From: Thermothelomyces thermophilus ATCC 42464
Lineage: Eukaryota > Ascomycota > Sordariomycetes > Sordariales > Chaetomiaceae
DNA: 64,000 bases
Reading direction: 5' to 3'
NCBI RefSeq assembly: GCF_000226095.1
Contig: NC_016472.1
Location: 4,340,001-4,404,000, forward strand
Positions 23,899-37,253 of the stretch are shown here, piece after piece. Below the pieces are notes generated by a model, which worked only from the letters and a program-made list of their open reading frames with translations, had not been told where the DNA came from and ran no database searches. The position numbers were made by a program, and so were the translations under genes. How positions within the stretch are numbered: position 1 is the first letter of the stretch; each line of letters starts with the position of its first letter.

Positions 23899-24062
23899 CA
23901 CCCCCTAGTTAAACGTGATTATCGTTTAACTACACTTTGTAGTAATACTGTTCTTGGTATTATATCCTTTATTACTCTTACCTCGATAGCTCCTTTAGGG
24001 GCCTACCTTTTATATTTAGAAGTCTAAAAGAGTTAAGTATAGTAGAGCAATTCCCTTAAAGC

Positions 24063-24431
24063 TATAATATACTAGCCTTATAGTATCTATAGATAAGCGT
24101 ATAATGTTTTATTTGACTACCTTAGGGAAGAAAAAGAGGAAAAATACAAGAGTTATATAGAGGAGTGCCTTTTAACTAATATATATATATATAACCTAGG
24201 TAGGGCCTGGTTAGGCTCTGGGTTGGGCCTTAATTAGGCCTTGGCTATATATCTACCAGACGAGTTATAAATAAGCAACGAACGCTCTATAGACCTATAG
24301 GGCGTATGTAAGTAGGGTAGGGTAGGTCTATTTCGGTACCTAGTAAAGCCTAGGCATTATCTAGCCTAGGTATAGCCCAGGCCTATAATATTAGGTATTG
24401 TCTAGCCCGGGTATAGCCTAGGCCTATAATA
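24063..24431 (-). repeat. Gypsy B LTR, left copy (3' LTR), with internal 41-bp duplication
   Basis: 369 bp compared with 328 bp in the right copy. The extra length is a 41-bp tandem duplication near the right end (segments beginning AGGCATTATCTAGCC and AGGTATTGTCTAGCC). Other differences are mostly C/T and G/A. Confidence 0.88.
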
Positions 24432-25054
24432 TACCCCCCCCCCTTCTCTTTTTACGGTTACTAGGCCGACCTACCCTATATCCTACCCCTATATCAGTCC
24501 CATAAGCAGGTCCTATACCTTCCTTTCTTTGTTACTATGACAATGTAACCTATATATATAATGGTATATTAAGTGCAAACAGGTAGCTGTTCGAGTTTAG
24601 ATAAAAGCTAAGCTCCTTCCCTTTATTATTAGAATAACGCAAATCTATATATATAGTAGTAAGTTACATATATAATAAGTAGGTTGCCTAAGTCCTATAT
24701 ACTCCCTTACCGCCTTCCTCTTAACGCCTATAAATACCCTCTCCTCTTCCCTCCTCCTCCTAATTCTTTCTCTTATAACTAACTCTCCTCTTCCTCTATA
24801 CCCTCTAACCGCCCCTACCTCCTATAACTATACTTACTACCTATACCCTTATTACGCCTTTAAGTTTTTTTTCTTTTAATTAGTATCTATCTAGTATATT
24901 AATAGCTATTGGTTTACTTAGTAGTAGTAATAGTAGTTACTACCCTAATAGTAATAAGAATAAAGATTACTATATAAGTTTCCCCTTTCCTATACTAATT
25001 TTTAGCTATTATATATATATATAGGGTATAGACTAACTCCTTATTTTATAGTGT

Positions 25055-25948
25055 AAGAATATTAACCTCTCCTTTAATGGATATACTATTAAAGGTAACT
25101 CCTTTAATAAAGAGTTTAAACTATAGCCTAAGAAGTAGTAATACTACCTATTATATATTAACTAACTTTTAAGAAGCAATAAGGTTAAGTATATCTAGGG
25201 TTAGGGCGCTTCCTATATAATATACTATAAGAGCTATAGGAGTTATATTTAAGATCTATAGCTCTAAGCTAATAACCCCTACCTATATATAGGCATTAAG
25301 GAAATCGTAGGTTATTATAATACTAGTACTACCCTTACCTCCCCTACCTATTATAAGACCATTAACTAGGGCGCTTATTACGCTATCCTGATACCTAAGT
25401 TCTCTATACTAGTACGTTCGTTCTCTATACTCTTTAAGGCTACCTAGTCTAACCGCTTGCCTAGATAGGCTACCTTTACCTCTACCTAGGCTATAAGTTC
25501 TTATTATTCTAGTAACGACTTCACCCTAGTCGCTACTACTACCGCCTCTAATACCCCTACCTGCTATAGTAATATTATCTAGCCTACTACCGGCCCTAAC
25601 CCTACCCTATAAGCTACTAGGTAGCTTATACGCCACGCTATAGCATAGAACGACAATATACTATACTAGATATAGTATATAAATAAGAATATATTAACTC
25701 TAGTCGACACTAAAACTACCCTTGTTACCTACGTCCTAGGCACCCTATTACCCGCCTCCTGTACCTGCTTAAGCGCCTCTACGTGCCCTATACCTATGCC
25801 GATCGACTTCAGCCGTTCCTACGCCTACCGCTCTTCCTCGCCCGCCGAGCATATAGTATGCCTAGTCCGCGACCGTGACGACCCTACCCTTGCCGCTATA
25901 ATCATTATTTTAGAGGGGGAGGATAAGGAAGAGGAGGTTATAGAGTAA
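25055..25948 (+). pseudogene. Antisense ORF of Gypsy B between pol and 3' LTR (RIP-broken)
   Basis: One frame stays coherent for 298 codons on the strand opposite to the element's gag-pol. It is broken only by TAG/TAA, the stops that RIP makes from CAG, CAA and TGG. The start is unclear and may lie further left. The middle is Ser/Thr/Pro-rich. The end is less mutated and highly charged (LVRDRDDPTLAA, then EGEDKEEEVIE before the TAA). I recognise no domain. It lies between the integrase end (about 26.3 kb) and the polypurine tract (24.45 kb), the place where antisense ORFs have been described in some plant LTR elements. Confidence 0.5.
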
Positions 25949-26299
25949 GTATATTATATACTAGTTAGTATGTTTGTTTTATTTTTATAATTAGACTATC
26001 TCTATAGGTACATTTATAATGTAGTTATAACGTGTCTATGACGTAACTATAACGTGCCTATTATTCGTTCGCCCTAGGTTCGCCTACCTATATAAAAAAT
26101 TTATATTACTTACTTTCATACTCTCCCTTGCCTCTTGTTTATAACTAGTCTATTATAGTAATATATGTCTCCCTACTCCTATTCGAATATATTAAACGTC
26201 TTAGTATTTTCTAGATTTTCTAACGGTTCCTAAGTTAGGGTATTATATTCCTTTTATTTTACTAGTATATTATATCGATTTCCTCTTCCCTTTATATTC

Positions 26300-29200
26300 C
26301 TAGCTATAAGAATTACTTTTACTTTGTATTCCTCTTATAGTAGTCTCTCCTAGGAGAGTTCTAATACTAGGTCTAGTTAGAAATCTAATATACGTTATAA
26401 AGGTAATAGGTTAGATATAGTATACTTGATAAGGTCGATATAGAAGGTAGGATAGAGGTTATAAGGAATATTTAGAGTTACTATTAATAGCATTAATACC
26501 ATAATTACTTTATATTTAGCGTTAACCTAGTTAAGTTTATAGCTAGGGCGGTTAGTCTTAATATTATATAAAGATAGCTATACTTTATCCCTTACTTTAA
26601 ATCTCTTAGCTAGGTATTAAGAATAATTAGAATTTTCTTACTAGCATTACTATATATATATAATAGTAGCCTAGGTCTATTTAGTACCTTCTCTTAGATA
26701 ATATAAGAAGTTAGTAGCTCTTCCTTATAGGGTTAAGGTAGGAGCGTCTAATAGGTTAGTAAACTATATTAGGCTTATATTATAACTATAGAAGAGGTAG
26801 CTTACATTTATCCTAGTTACTATTAAGTTATAGTTATTAATTATAAGCTAGTATATAGGTAGGTATTTAGGCTAGTTATACTAAATAAAGGAAACTATAG
26901 TCTATAGGATAGTCTATACCTCTTAATTTATACGTTTTATACCTCTATCCATTTATAGATAATAGGCTATTAATAGTAGCTATTCGATTCTAATAGTCTT
27001 ATAGAGAATAGTCTAAAACTAGCTAAGCTAGTCCGAACCGTAATCGGTAATAATTTGTATTAGAAATCCGTAAAACTGCTACTATATATCCTAGAACTAG
27101 AGCGTATACACCTTAGCTCCTATTAAGGATATAGCTTTAAGTTAGACGTACTTTAATAGCCAGTCGGTAATTACTATAAGGTACTAGGGTAAGTTCTTGT
27201 CTTATATAGAGAGATCGACTATAAAATCGATAGAAATCTATTTCTAGAAGTAGTTAATAATAGGTAGAGGCTAGAGGAGTCCTTATTATAGTTATTATAA
27301 AACCTTAGCCCTTCGATATATATAATAGTTCCTTATAAATCTCTTTATATCTAGGGATATAAAGTCCTAATAATAGTCCTATTAGAGCATTTTGAACAAC
27401 CTATTCCTCCCTAGGTAGCCCGACATAGGGGAGTTATAGATACGTTAAAGAATGGTAGGTATAAGTAGCTCCTATATAGGAAGCTAAAGTCTATCCTAGA
27501 ACTAAAGGGCACCCTATATATTAAGGGAGTAATCTATAATCTAGGTCTATACTACATTCACCTCCTTTGAAAATTTTCGGGCCCCGTCTTAGACGGCCTA
27601 GAGCCGGTATATATAATATTCGTCCTTAGTAACTCCCTTGTCCTATAAGGCTATAAGCTATATATCCGTGAAAATAGTATTTCCCTTCAGTAGGTAATAT
27701 ATTTTAAGTAACGATATAGTACCGGTCGTATCTATCCAAATGATAAGGAAGAGTTACACTATATACTATATATCCTTAGGGTAATCTTGTTCACAATAGG
27801 ATAAGGCATTAGGACGGGAAGCTTATAATCCCGGTTAGTAACGAAGTTTAAAGTTAAAGAGGAAGAGTATTTTAGCCTATTAAGCTTGCCATTTACTAAT
27901 TAAATAAGGCTAAGAGAAGTATTCAAGGTTTTTATAGTCGGTTAAGATCTAAAAGGGGGTAGTAATACCATAAAGCTTAGCTGACTAGGCCTTTAGATAC
28001 GAGATAATTGTAAGTAGTTTCTTGTTATAGATCGTATGGTTTTATTTAGCTAGGGACAGTTTTATAGAATAGTAGGCTATAGGATATAGGACCCTGTCTT
28101 CTCCCTATTAGAATAAGCACCCTCCTAACGCCGTCCTAGAGTAATCTACCTCGAGTACTATCTCCTGTTTAAGATCCTATTATACTAAGATAGGTTCTAA
28201 CGTAAAAGCTATCTTAAGAGCTTTAAAGGCCTCTTATTCTTTAGTCCCCTACCAAAATAAGGTATTCTTATAAGCTAACTATATTAAAGGTATAGTTAAC
28301 TTAGAGAAGTTAGAGATAAAGTCTCGGTGGAAGTTTATAAACCCTAGGAAACTCTGTACTCCCTAGACCTTATATAATACCTCCTACTCGTAGATAGTAG
28401 CTAGCTTTTCGGGGTCTAGGCGAACCTAAGCCCCTACCTCTATAATATAGCCAAGGTATTTAACTTCTTTTATAGTAAATATATACTTCTTAAGATCTAG
28501 TATAAGTCCTACTTTTTATAGCCTTCAGAGTATATCCCTTACTTACCTTATATAATCTTTCTTACTACCTAATATATGGACTAAGATATTATTAAGGTAT
28601 ACTATTATAAAGTCTCTAAGTATTAGGCTAAGAGTATTATTAATATATTGTTAGAAAGTTATAGGTATGCCTATAAGTCTAAAGGGGTAGATAAGCTACT
28701 TAAAGAGGCTAAACTAGGTCTAAAATGCTATTAAATGCTTGTAGCCCTCTATAATCCAGATACGGTAAAAGGCCGCCCGGACGTCAAGCTTCGTAAATCA
28801 CTTAGCTCTAGCTAAGGAACAAAGCGTCTCCTTAATAAGCAGAAGGGGGTACTAATCTTGCTTCGTAATCTTATTTAGCGCCCAATAGTTAATATAGAAC
28901 CTCTATCCTCTATCTACTTTCTTTATTAAGAGGATAGGGGCAATGGCTAAAGAGGAGCTAGCTTAGATCTATCCCTTATCTAGTAAGTTAACGACTTGCT
29001 TTTAGACTTCTAATAAATAATCTTATAGTATATTATAGAGAGACCCCTAAGGAAGTTTAGGAATCTTTCTATCTAGGCCTTCCTTTAATTTAATATAATA
29101 GTCGGCTACGCTATAATATAGGGGGAGTCTACTAGCTTTCTTCTTATTAAAGAGGTTAGTAAAGTTATAAAGTTCGTCTAGTAAGGTAACCTCTAACTCT

Positions 29201-30950
29201 ATACTAGGCTTAGGTTAGGTACCCTCTTTACTTAGGCTATCTCTATTAAATTAGCGTCTCGATTCTAGGATAGTTATTATCTCCTAGATGCTAATAACTA
29301 GGAAGGTATCGGAAGTCTTCTTTTTCTATACCCTCTATATTATACCTATAAAAATTATACCTATTATTTAGGAGATTCCTATTTATCTAGGCCGTAAAGA
29401 GATCTTATAGATAAGTAGTCCTAGTTATATTCCAATTATAAAAATACCTATATATATGTCTAGTATAACTTCCTAGTATTTTATCTATAGAAGGCCTAGT
29501 ATAATGTTATATACAAGTCCTAGGACTATATAGAATACGGCCTAGCTCTTCTAGCTATCGATATCCATTATAATATAGGTTATCCAAGTAATCTTCTAGT
29601 CTGGTTATAGCCTAGTCACGGTCCTAAAGGTACATATAGTAGGTAAACTAATCTACTCGATTCTAAGCTTCTAATATATTCTCTTGCTAATAGCACTATA
29701 GCTAGAACATCTATTATCTACTTGAGCATTTATAAAGCTAATAGAGTTAAAGAAGATTAGAATAAGAAAAGGAGGTCTATCTATTCTTTTGCTAATCTTT
29801 ATAAACTTGTCTTCTAAGTGGTTATAGTCTTCTAACCCTCTTATAAGACTTTGTTCAAGGGCTACTCTTTTCCCTACTCCCTGTCTTCTTCGTTAGATAG
29901 ATCGTTATCTTCCTTCTAATTCTTAGCCTCTAAGGCATTAATATTAGTTCTTGACTAGTTCTACTATACTAGCCTTAAAGTAGGGATAAAGTTATATTTA
30001 GTAATATAATAACCTTTCTACCTATACTAGATATATACTCTAGCTACCTATTAGGCTATATATACTTCTAGACTAACCTATTTTACCTATAGGGTATTAC
30101 CTCTACGTTTTCCTACCCTATCCTTATTAGGTCCTTTCCTCTATAGGTTAGTATATAACGAGTTAATTCTAGTTATTAGTATATCTCTATCTATATCTTT
30201 CTCTCTCTATAGTTTAGGTACTACCTATTACCCTTATATCTACTAATACTTATTACTAAATTAAAGAGCCTTAAGATTAGTAGTAATCTTATAATATTTC
30301 TCGACTACCATTATATAGTTATCCTAAGGAATTCCTCGTCTAACCACTATATATTTAAGTTTTAGAGAGAGGTATTATTATAATTCGATTAGGCGTAGCT
30401 TGTTACCCTAAAGGAGGCCGTCTACCTTCGATAGCTTAGCCTTAAACCAAATAATAAAGGCAGCAAACAGTTTATTATCTCTCTATTATAAGAATTCCAG
30501 TTCCGACAAGGCTACCATCTTCTTATAGGAGTTAAAAAAAATGGTCTCGAGATATTAGAGGAACTAAGTCAGGTCATACCTAACTTTTAGGTCAGCAAAT
30601 TTATAATAGGCTATAGTTTAGATCTATACCTAGTATATAAGGTTTCCCTAGATAAAGATCTATTAGTTATAATTAAAGCTAATAAAATCTCTATTAGCTA
30701 TAAAGACATATTCTATCGTACTCTTCTATATAATAAAGAGTTCCTTTTTACCGTCGAAAGGTTATCTGGTTAGGAGACGCTTCTACTACAGCCGTTAAGC
30801 TTTAAGGGGCACCCTAGCTAACTTAGGGGTCGGGACAGGTTAGGTTTAGGATGCCTAGAGGGTGTTGATCGTAGTATTCTACCGTTCTACTACTACTTAA
30901 AGGGAGCGGACAAGCTCCTATAATTCTACTAAGCCCGAAGGCCCGTATAC
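26300..30950 (-). pseudogene. Gypsy B gag-pol remnant (gag, RT/RNase H, integrase)
   Basis: Limits are approximate. Reading the minus strand and treating TAG/TAA as mutated Trp/Gln codons, I see the following. A CCHC-type knuckle has its Cys and His changed to Tyr at about 29.99-30.03 kb. The RT block RFYINYWALNKITK lies at about 28.86-28.90 kb, equivalent to the Gypsy RFCVDYRALN motif. RNase H follows to the left. The integrase core lies at about 27.1-27.3 kb (GLL, PLPI, then ISIDFIVDL and YLIVITDWLLKYV with stops between). The number of stops makes it non-functional. Confidence 0.8.
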
Positions 30951-31023
30951 TCCCGAATCCGCCATAACTACATTATCCATAACTCCCTTAAGGAGTTACT
31001 ACCGGTAAGGAAGGTAGTCGAAA

Positions 31024-31351
31024 TATGATATACTAGCCTTATAACATCTATAGATAAGCGTATAATATTTTATTTGACTACCTTAGGGAAGAAAAGAAGG
31101 AAAAATATAAGAGTTATATAGAGGAGTGCCTTTTAACTAATATATATATATATGACCTAGGTAGGGCCTGGTTAGGCTCTAGGTCGGGCCCTAACCGGGC
31201 CTTAGCCGCGTGTCCACCAGACAAGTTATGAATAAGTAACAAACGCTCTATGGACCCGTAGGGCGTGCGTGAGTAGGGCGGGGTAGGTCTATTCTGGTGC
31301 CTAGTAAAGCCTAGGCATTATCTAGCCTAGGTATAGCCTAGGCCTATAATA
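31024..31351 (-). repeat. Gypsy B LTR, right copy (5' LTR)
   Basis: 328 bp. It starts TATGATATAC (from TGTG by G-to-A) and ends CCTATAATA (from ACA by C-to-T). Less of it is mutated in the middle (GGGCCCTAACCGGGCC region) than in the left copy. GAAGC follows directly. Confidence 0.88.
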
Positions 31352-31427
31352 GAAGCTATAGATTAAATATAGCCATTGTAATCATAATAGTAATAGTATT
31401 ACTAGTTTTAATTGTAGTAATAATAGG

Positions 31428-31837
31428 ATGACGCCTCCTACGCTCGAATTAACGGATGACTCGTTAGGTACGCCCGTCGCGAACACTATAACTGCTAGCA
31501 GGTTAACTCTTACTCCTATAATGCCTTGAAAATATAAGCGCGCTAAAGCTTCCATATTATAAGTATTCTAATCGCGTTAAGATCATTTAAGCTAACTAAA
31601 TATAGTAATATTAAAGCTAGCGAGCTTCGTAAGGTGCCCTATAGAATATATATATAGTTAGCTCTAGTAAGACGTTCTTTTAGCGAATGTTACGATCATT
31701 CCGGTGCTAGCTCCTACTACTACTATTATATCTATAGTTCCTATAAGTATAAGGATATATACACTAATTGCCTACACGTCTAATAGCTCTCACGATGCTT
31801 ATATTGACTATAATAGTAATCTTACTTTTTGCGTTAG
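31428..31837 (+). pseudogene. Antisense ORF of the Copia, part 1 (interrupted by element C)
   Basis: This stretch is Copia-derived DNA between elements B and C. A plus-strand frame, antisense to Copia pol, is coherent if TAG/TAA are read as mutated Gln/Trp. It is rich in Tyr codons in places where TGC-to-TAC change would remove Cys (Y-Y-Y-Y-Y then SSYKYKDIYTNCLHV). A cysteine-rich, zinc-binding start is therefore possible. It continues in the same frame at 44,493, on the other side of element C. A second frame from the ATG at 31428 (MTPPTLELTDDSLGTPVANT) is also partly open, so the true frame and start are uncertain. Confidence 0.4.
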
Positions 31838-32289
31838 TGTTACGAGCTAACTATATACCGCGACCCGGTGGGGTGCAGCAGGCTAAATGAGCTACCAATC
31901 AAGAAGGGCACGAAGCAAGGCTGACACGGATCGCTAGGGAGCGTGGGCTACTACAGGCGAACAATTGCCAAAAAGGGAAAGATAGCAGAGGATAGCTAGC
32001 TACCGAAGGCGATCCAAGGACAGGATAGAAGGGGACTATAAGCGACCGACAGAAGTATATATACATATAAATAGTCACTCGTTATAGTAGACTCTAGGAG
32101 TTTACTAGTAATAGTAATCTATAATCACAGTACTTATACCAAGCATTGCTAATTACTATAAGAGATAACTCTAGTGTTGTTATAAACCCTTTGGCTTTAC
32201 TAAATCCCTTAGACAACCTGCCTACTTGTCTTACTTAATCTACCTTTGTCTGAACCCTTTTAGAAGAAGTCTAAGTTAGGTTCGTTATA
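31838..32289 (+). repeat. Gypsy C LTR, left outer copy
   Basis: 452 bp, TG... to ...CGTTATA (from CGTCACA). It shares its full length with the copy at 44036-44487 and its right half with the middle LTR at 37254-37671. Confidence 0.92.
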
Positions 32290-32316
32290 TATTGCTATTA
32301 CTCTCTTTGTTCTATT

Positions 32317-35300
32317 ATAGTTTAGAACAGAGGTAACTTCGACCTCGATATCGATATAGCTACTAACGTTATAGCCGAATAGCTACTTACCTAGCTTAGT
32401 TAACTCTATTAGCAAATCTAGGAGTTAGACTAGAGAGATAAGGCTACTTAAGCTCAAATTAAGGAACTTGAGAACGGCGAAAAGCACTCGTAGAAACTAG
32501 TCAACGAGGCCTACGCCAAAATTAAGGCACTCGAGGGCGCTAAAGCGAGCCGTATTAAGATCGAACTACCTGGCAAATATAGAGGAACTAAGGAAGACCT
32601 TGTAAGATTCCTAATAAACCTCTAATCCTACTTCTAGCTTAATAATAACAAGTTTCTAGACGATAGAGCTAAAGTTCTCTATATAGCTATAAGACTAGAG
32701 GGTAAGGCACTTAGATAGTTCGAGCCTATATAGAATGACTATCTTACTAAGGAAGATAAAGATAACTAAGACGTATTTATATAAGTAGTCTTTCGATCTT
32801 ACGACCGTTTCGAAGAAGAGCTTTAGAAGGTTTTTAGCGACAAAGATAAGAAGATTTATATATAAGAAAGACTTACTAATCTCTAATAGACTAAGTTAGT
32901 AGCCTCTTATGCTATATAGTTTAGATAGGATATACTTAAGTCTTAGCTTAACAACAAGGTATTAATATAATTATTCTATAATGGCTTAAAGGAAAAGGTT
33001 AAAGATAAGCTATATAAGTATAATCGGCCTAAGACTCTAGATAAATATATTATATAGGCTATTAAAATCGATAATTAACTTTATATATAAGAGTAGCAAA
33101 AACAAGGCTAAATAAATAGAACTATAGTTAAGGCTAACGATAAAAAAAAGTAAGCATACGTTAGTACCTTATATAGGATATACCCTAGAGCTATAGATAT
33201 AGATATAATATAGAAATAGGACTAGAAGAAGACGACTAAAGACAAGTCTAATATTACCTATTATAACTATAGAAAGAAAGGGCATTATAAGTAAGAATGT
33301 CAAAGCCTAAAGAAAGAGTAGAAGATAGTCCCTAGAAAGGAAATTATAGCTATCGACGAAACTACCAAGGACGTTATCAAAGTAATGGCCATAGGCTACA
33401 AAGACAAGGGTAGTAATACAGATAGTCTTAGACACGATAGCAATAGTAAAGATAAACAAGTACTATACTCCGAACTAGTCACTATGGACCTAGAGATAGG
33501 TCTTGCTAAATAGGACATGGCAGGAGAATATATACTACCAATTTCGATTCTCCTAGCCTTGAGGTAGTAGGGTTTTACGGTTATATAGAGGTAAGATAGA
33601 TCGTAGATAACTAATATCTAAGGAATCAAGAGACCTAGACCTAATATTCTATTCCTTTAGGAACGAATTAAATAGTACTATAATAAAGTTTTCTAGCTTA
33701 ATACGGAACTATGTAAATAGGATAGATGTTTGATTTGACTTGCTTAGTAGAGTAATAAGATGAGGGACAAGATAAGGGAACTCTGATATATTATAGAAAC
33801 TATTAAAAGAAAATAGCCTATGATATATAATAGGCCTAATAGCTATACTAAGTATCTTAGTAACTAGTAACTTAGTAACGATATATAGAACCTAGAATAC
33901 TAGTTTATATATATAAACCACGGAAAAGACGAGCGTATATAGGAAAGCTACTAGAAGAAACACTCCTACTATAGCATTAGGGTACCTACGGTCTATATAT
34001 AATGGGAAGGATTCGGGAAAGAATTCTAATACCTCTTAGGCGACACCACGTAACTATATCCTCGATACGAGGCATATACGTAAGTGCCCTAGTTCTAATG
34101 TATAGCATATAAATACTGATACCACTTCTATGACAAATTCGAAAATAATTACTAGCCGACCTGACAAGGAAATGAGGACAGAAGCTTACGCCCTATGGAA
34201 TAGGTCTACAATATAGGAAATAGAGCGGCCGAATTACTCTAGAAGATCGAAGCCCGTGATCTAGAAGGCACTACGATAGTTCTAAGATAAGCCTAGCCTA
34301 GGTACTATAGAATAGGACAAGATATATAGGACTCGTGCTAGAGTAACGATTGCCTCTATTACGCGGACGAAAAAAAGTCACGAATTCGGGAGCTCTAGAT
34401 AAAGCTATAGTATATATAATAAAAAGTAGAACAGACCTAATAGTAAGAAGCCGTAAGTACTTAATAGCTTACGGAAATAAGTACGATCGATAAAACCGCT
34501 ATTAGCCAAATAACCGAAGAGGTTAGTACTAACCTAGGAAACGGGTTAGGGCCCTTCGAGGGGCCCGGAAACCATTAACGCCCACGTAGTAGCGAGTGGT
34601 AGCGTAGTATAGGAGGAACTAGTATAAGAGACCACTATATCGAGACCTCCTAGTAGAAACATAGGAAATCGCTATAATCTTTAGATAACGGTAGCAAGAC
34701 AAGTAACTATAGATAATGGTATAATAGAAATAGTATAAAATGCTTATACTAGTAGATAGTAGAGTAAAGATAAACCTAATTTTGCTAACGCTTATAAATT
34801 AGCTATAGATACCTTAGAGAATAAAGCGGAAGTATAGTATAGTTAAAGGGCTATTTCTAATGTAATAGGTATATAAGGAGACTAAACTAATCGATATTAC
34901 TATAGTAGGGAAGACTATAGTAGTCGTATTTAGTATCGTAGATATAGGTAACGATAAAGATATAATATTAGGGTTACTATAGTATAAAGATTATAACCTA
35001 GATATTAGTTAGAAGAATAGTAGCTATCTACGACCCTAAACGGAGTTGTATTTGACTAGCAAGATAGGGAGTATATAAGGATCGTAAGCAGACAATGCTT
35101 AGAGGAAGGTATATCCTATAGATCTACTATAAGAGATAGATAGTAGTAGGCAGACTACTATAGACTCTAGAAGAAGTAGTATAATAATACCGATATTACG
35201 ATAGGAGGAACGAGCTAAACCGCTAATAGCTATTCTCTCCGTTGACGAATGTAGAGCACTGTAATTAAAGTAGTAGGTTGAGACAGGAGAAATCGCTAGC

Positions 35301-37253
35301 ATTGCTATAGATAGAACCAAGTTTGTATACTATTAGAAAACCGAAAGACGAGATAAGACTAGGGAAGTACCTAAAGAATATAAAGGATACCTAGCATTCG
35401 AACCGAAGTATCTAGAAGGATTACTAGAATACAGCCTATAGGATTATAAGATTAAACTTAAGGAAGGAGCATAACTAAAGTTCTTTAAGATTTACTATAC
35501 GAGCTAGACATAGAATAAAGAACTTAAGCGATATTTAGAGGAGAACCTTTGAAGAGGATATATCTACCTGTCGACATCGCTAGCAGGCTACCTAATCCTA
35601 TTTGTGCCTAAGAAAGATAGAAAGCTATAATTATACGTTAACTATTAGTAACTTAACGAATAGACCGTGAAAAACCGATACCTGTTACTACTAATCTTAT
35701 AGCTCCGAGATTAGTTAGTAGGAGCCTAATATTTTACATGTCTTAACTTGCTATCGGCCTATAACTATATATAAATCAAAGAAGGCAACAAGTAGAAAAC
35801 GGCCTTTAGAATACCCTATAGCTACTATAAGTACCTCGTTATGCTATTCGGACTTACGAACGCGTTGGTAACGTTATAAGCCTTAATTAATCAAGCTATC
35901 CGACCCTTTCTCGATAAATTTACGATATATTATCTCGATAATATACTTATCTTCTCTAAGGCAATAGACGAACACTAGAAGCATATAAAAGTAGTGTTAG
36001 ACGCATTATATACGTATAAACTATTAGTTAATAAGGAAAAGAGCGAATTCTATATTAGGAAAACGGTATTTTTAGGATATAAGATATCCCTAGGACAAAT
36101 TCGGATAGAACCTTCAAAGGTTAAAGCCATTAAGAATTAGCTATGACCGACGTTAGTTACGGAAGTACAAAGCTTTATCAGATTTATAAACTTCTATTAA
36201 ATGTTTATTAGGAACTTTAGAGCGATCGTACGACCTTTGTACAAACTTACTAAGAAGAATACTAGATTCTAATAGAAAGAATAATATAAGTAAGCATTTA
36301 TATAGATCTATAACGCCATTACTAAAGATCTAGTACTAGTACTACTAGACCCTAAAAAGCTATTTAAAGTAGAAACGGACGCTTTAGACTACGTTATTAG
36401 AGGACAATTAGGATAACGAGACAAATAAGGAAAGCTATATTCTATAGCCTTCTTTTTAAAGAAGCTCGATAGACCACGTCTTAATTATCTAATCTATAAC
36501 AAGGAACTACTTACAATTGTCAAAGCTTTTAAGGAATAGTAACTATACCTTAGCAGTATAACCGAACTAGTATAGGTATATATAGATTATAAAAACCTAC
36601 GATACTTTACGACGACGAAAGAACTTAACAGACAATAAATACAATAGGCAGAATTCCTTGTAGAATTTAACTTTAAGATCTGCTATAAGAAGGGCAAAGA
36701 GAACGTATAAGCGGACATTTTAAGCCGACAAACAGATCATACAGAAGGATAAACGGAAACAACACTACTATTGTTCAAGGAACGAACAAATAGAACGCGG
36801 CATCACGAAACGCAGACACCTATAGAAGATAATCTACTTGACTTATTCCTAGAGTGTTATACAATCTTTTGAAAGGATTAACAAGATATAGTATTAAGTA
36901 ATACCTAGACTACTAGTACCTAATGGAGTAGAAGAAAGAGATAAGAAACTCTAGTACCGAGGCAAAGTATATATCTATAATAGGGATTAATAGCTATAAA
37001 TGATTCGAGAACTCTATAAGTCAAAACTTAAAGGATATAAAGGAGTTATAAAGACTATCGCACAAGTTAGGAAACACTACGACTTTCTACAGTTAACGAT
37101 ACAAGTTAAGGAAGTTATATAGAACTACGACATTTGCAATCGAAGCAAAATAGCATAATACAAGCCGTATAGGCTACTTTAGCCACTACTAATAGCTAAT
37201 AAACTATAGAACTCGGTTACAATAGACTTTATTACAAAGCTACTAGAATCTAA
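32317..37253 (+). pseudogene. Element C, copy 1 gag-pol, truncated in the integrase
   Basis: The gag start codon is mutated ATG to ATA (32317-32319). A knuckle-like YYNYRKKGHYK motif lies near 33.26-33.30 kb (Cys to Tyr changes). RT is nearly complete at about 35.55-36.2 kb (ILFVPKKDRKL, later YYLDNILIFSKA in place of YLDD). RNase H is at about 36.35-36.76 kb (ETDALDYVIRGQLG). The integrase starts (HHCC-type NYDICNRSK near 37.13 kb) and stops abruptly at 37,253, in the words GAATCTAA, where the middle LTR begins. Stops are TAG/TAA throughout. Confidence 0.85.

Larger units (their letters stand above)
24063..31351 (-). mobile_element. Ty3/Gypsy LTR retrotransposon B, RIP-mutated, nested in the Copia
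   Basis: LTRs lie at 24063-24431 and 31024-31351 and the element reads on the minus strand. The target duplication is AAAGC (24058-24062) on the left and GAAGC (31352-31356) on the right, one RIP-type G/A difference apart. In minus sense the 5' LTR is the right copy. The polypurine tract lies just inside the left copy (plus-strand C10 then TTCTCTTTTT, from about 24434). Remnants in minus-strand order are a zinc-knuckle-like gag motif near 30.0 kb, RT near 28.9 kb and integrase near 27.2 kb. A long plus-strand frame follows at 25,055-25,948. Confidence 0.9.

Noticed and set aside
35099-35320. Open frames antisense to Gypsy C pol (also 38551-38841 and 40481-40702)
   Set aside because: They lie opposite degenerate gag-pol and occur at matching places in both copies. 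They are by-products of the sense coding and of RIP.
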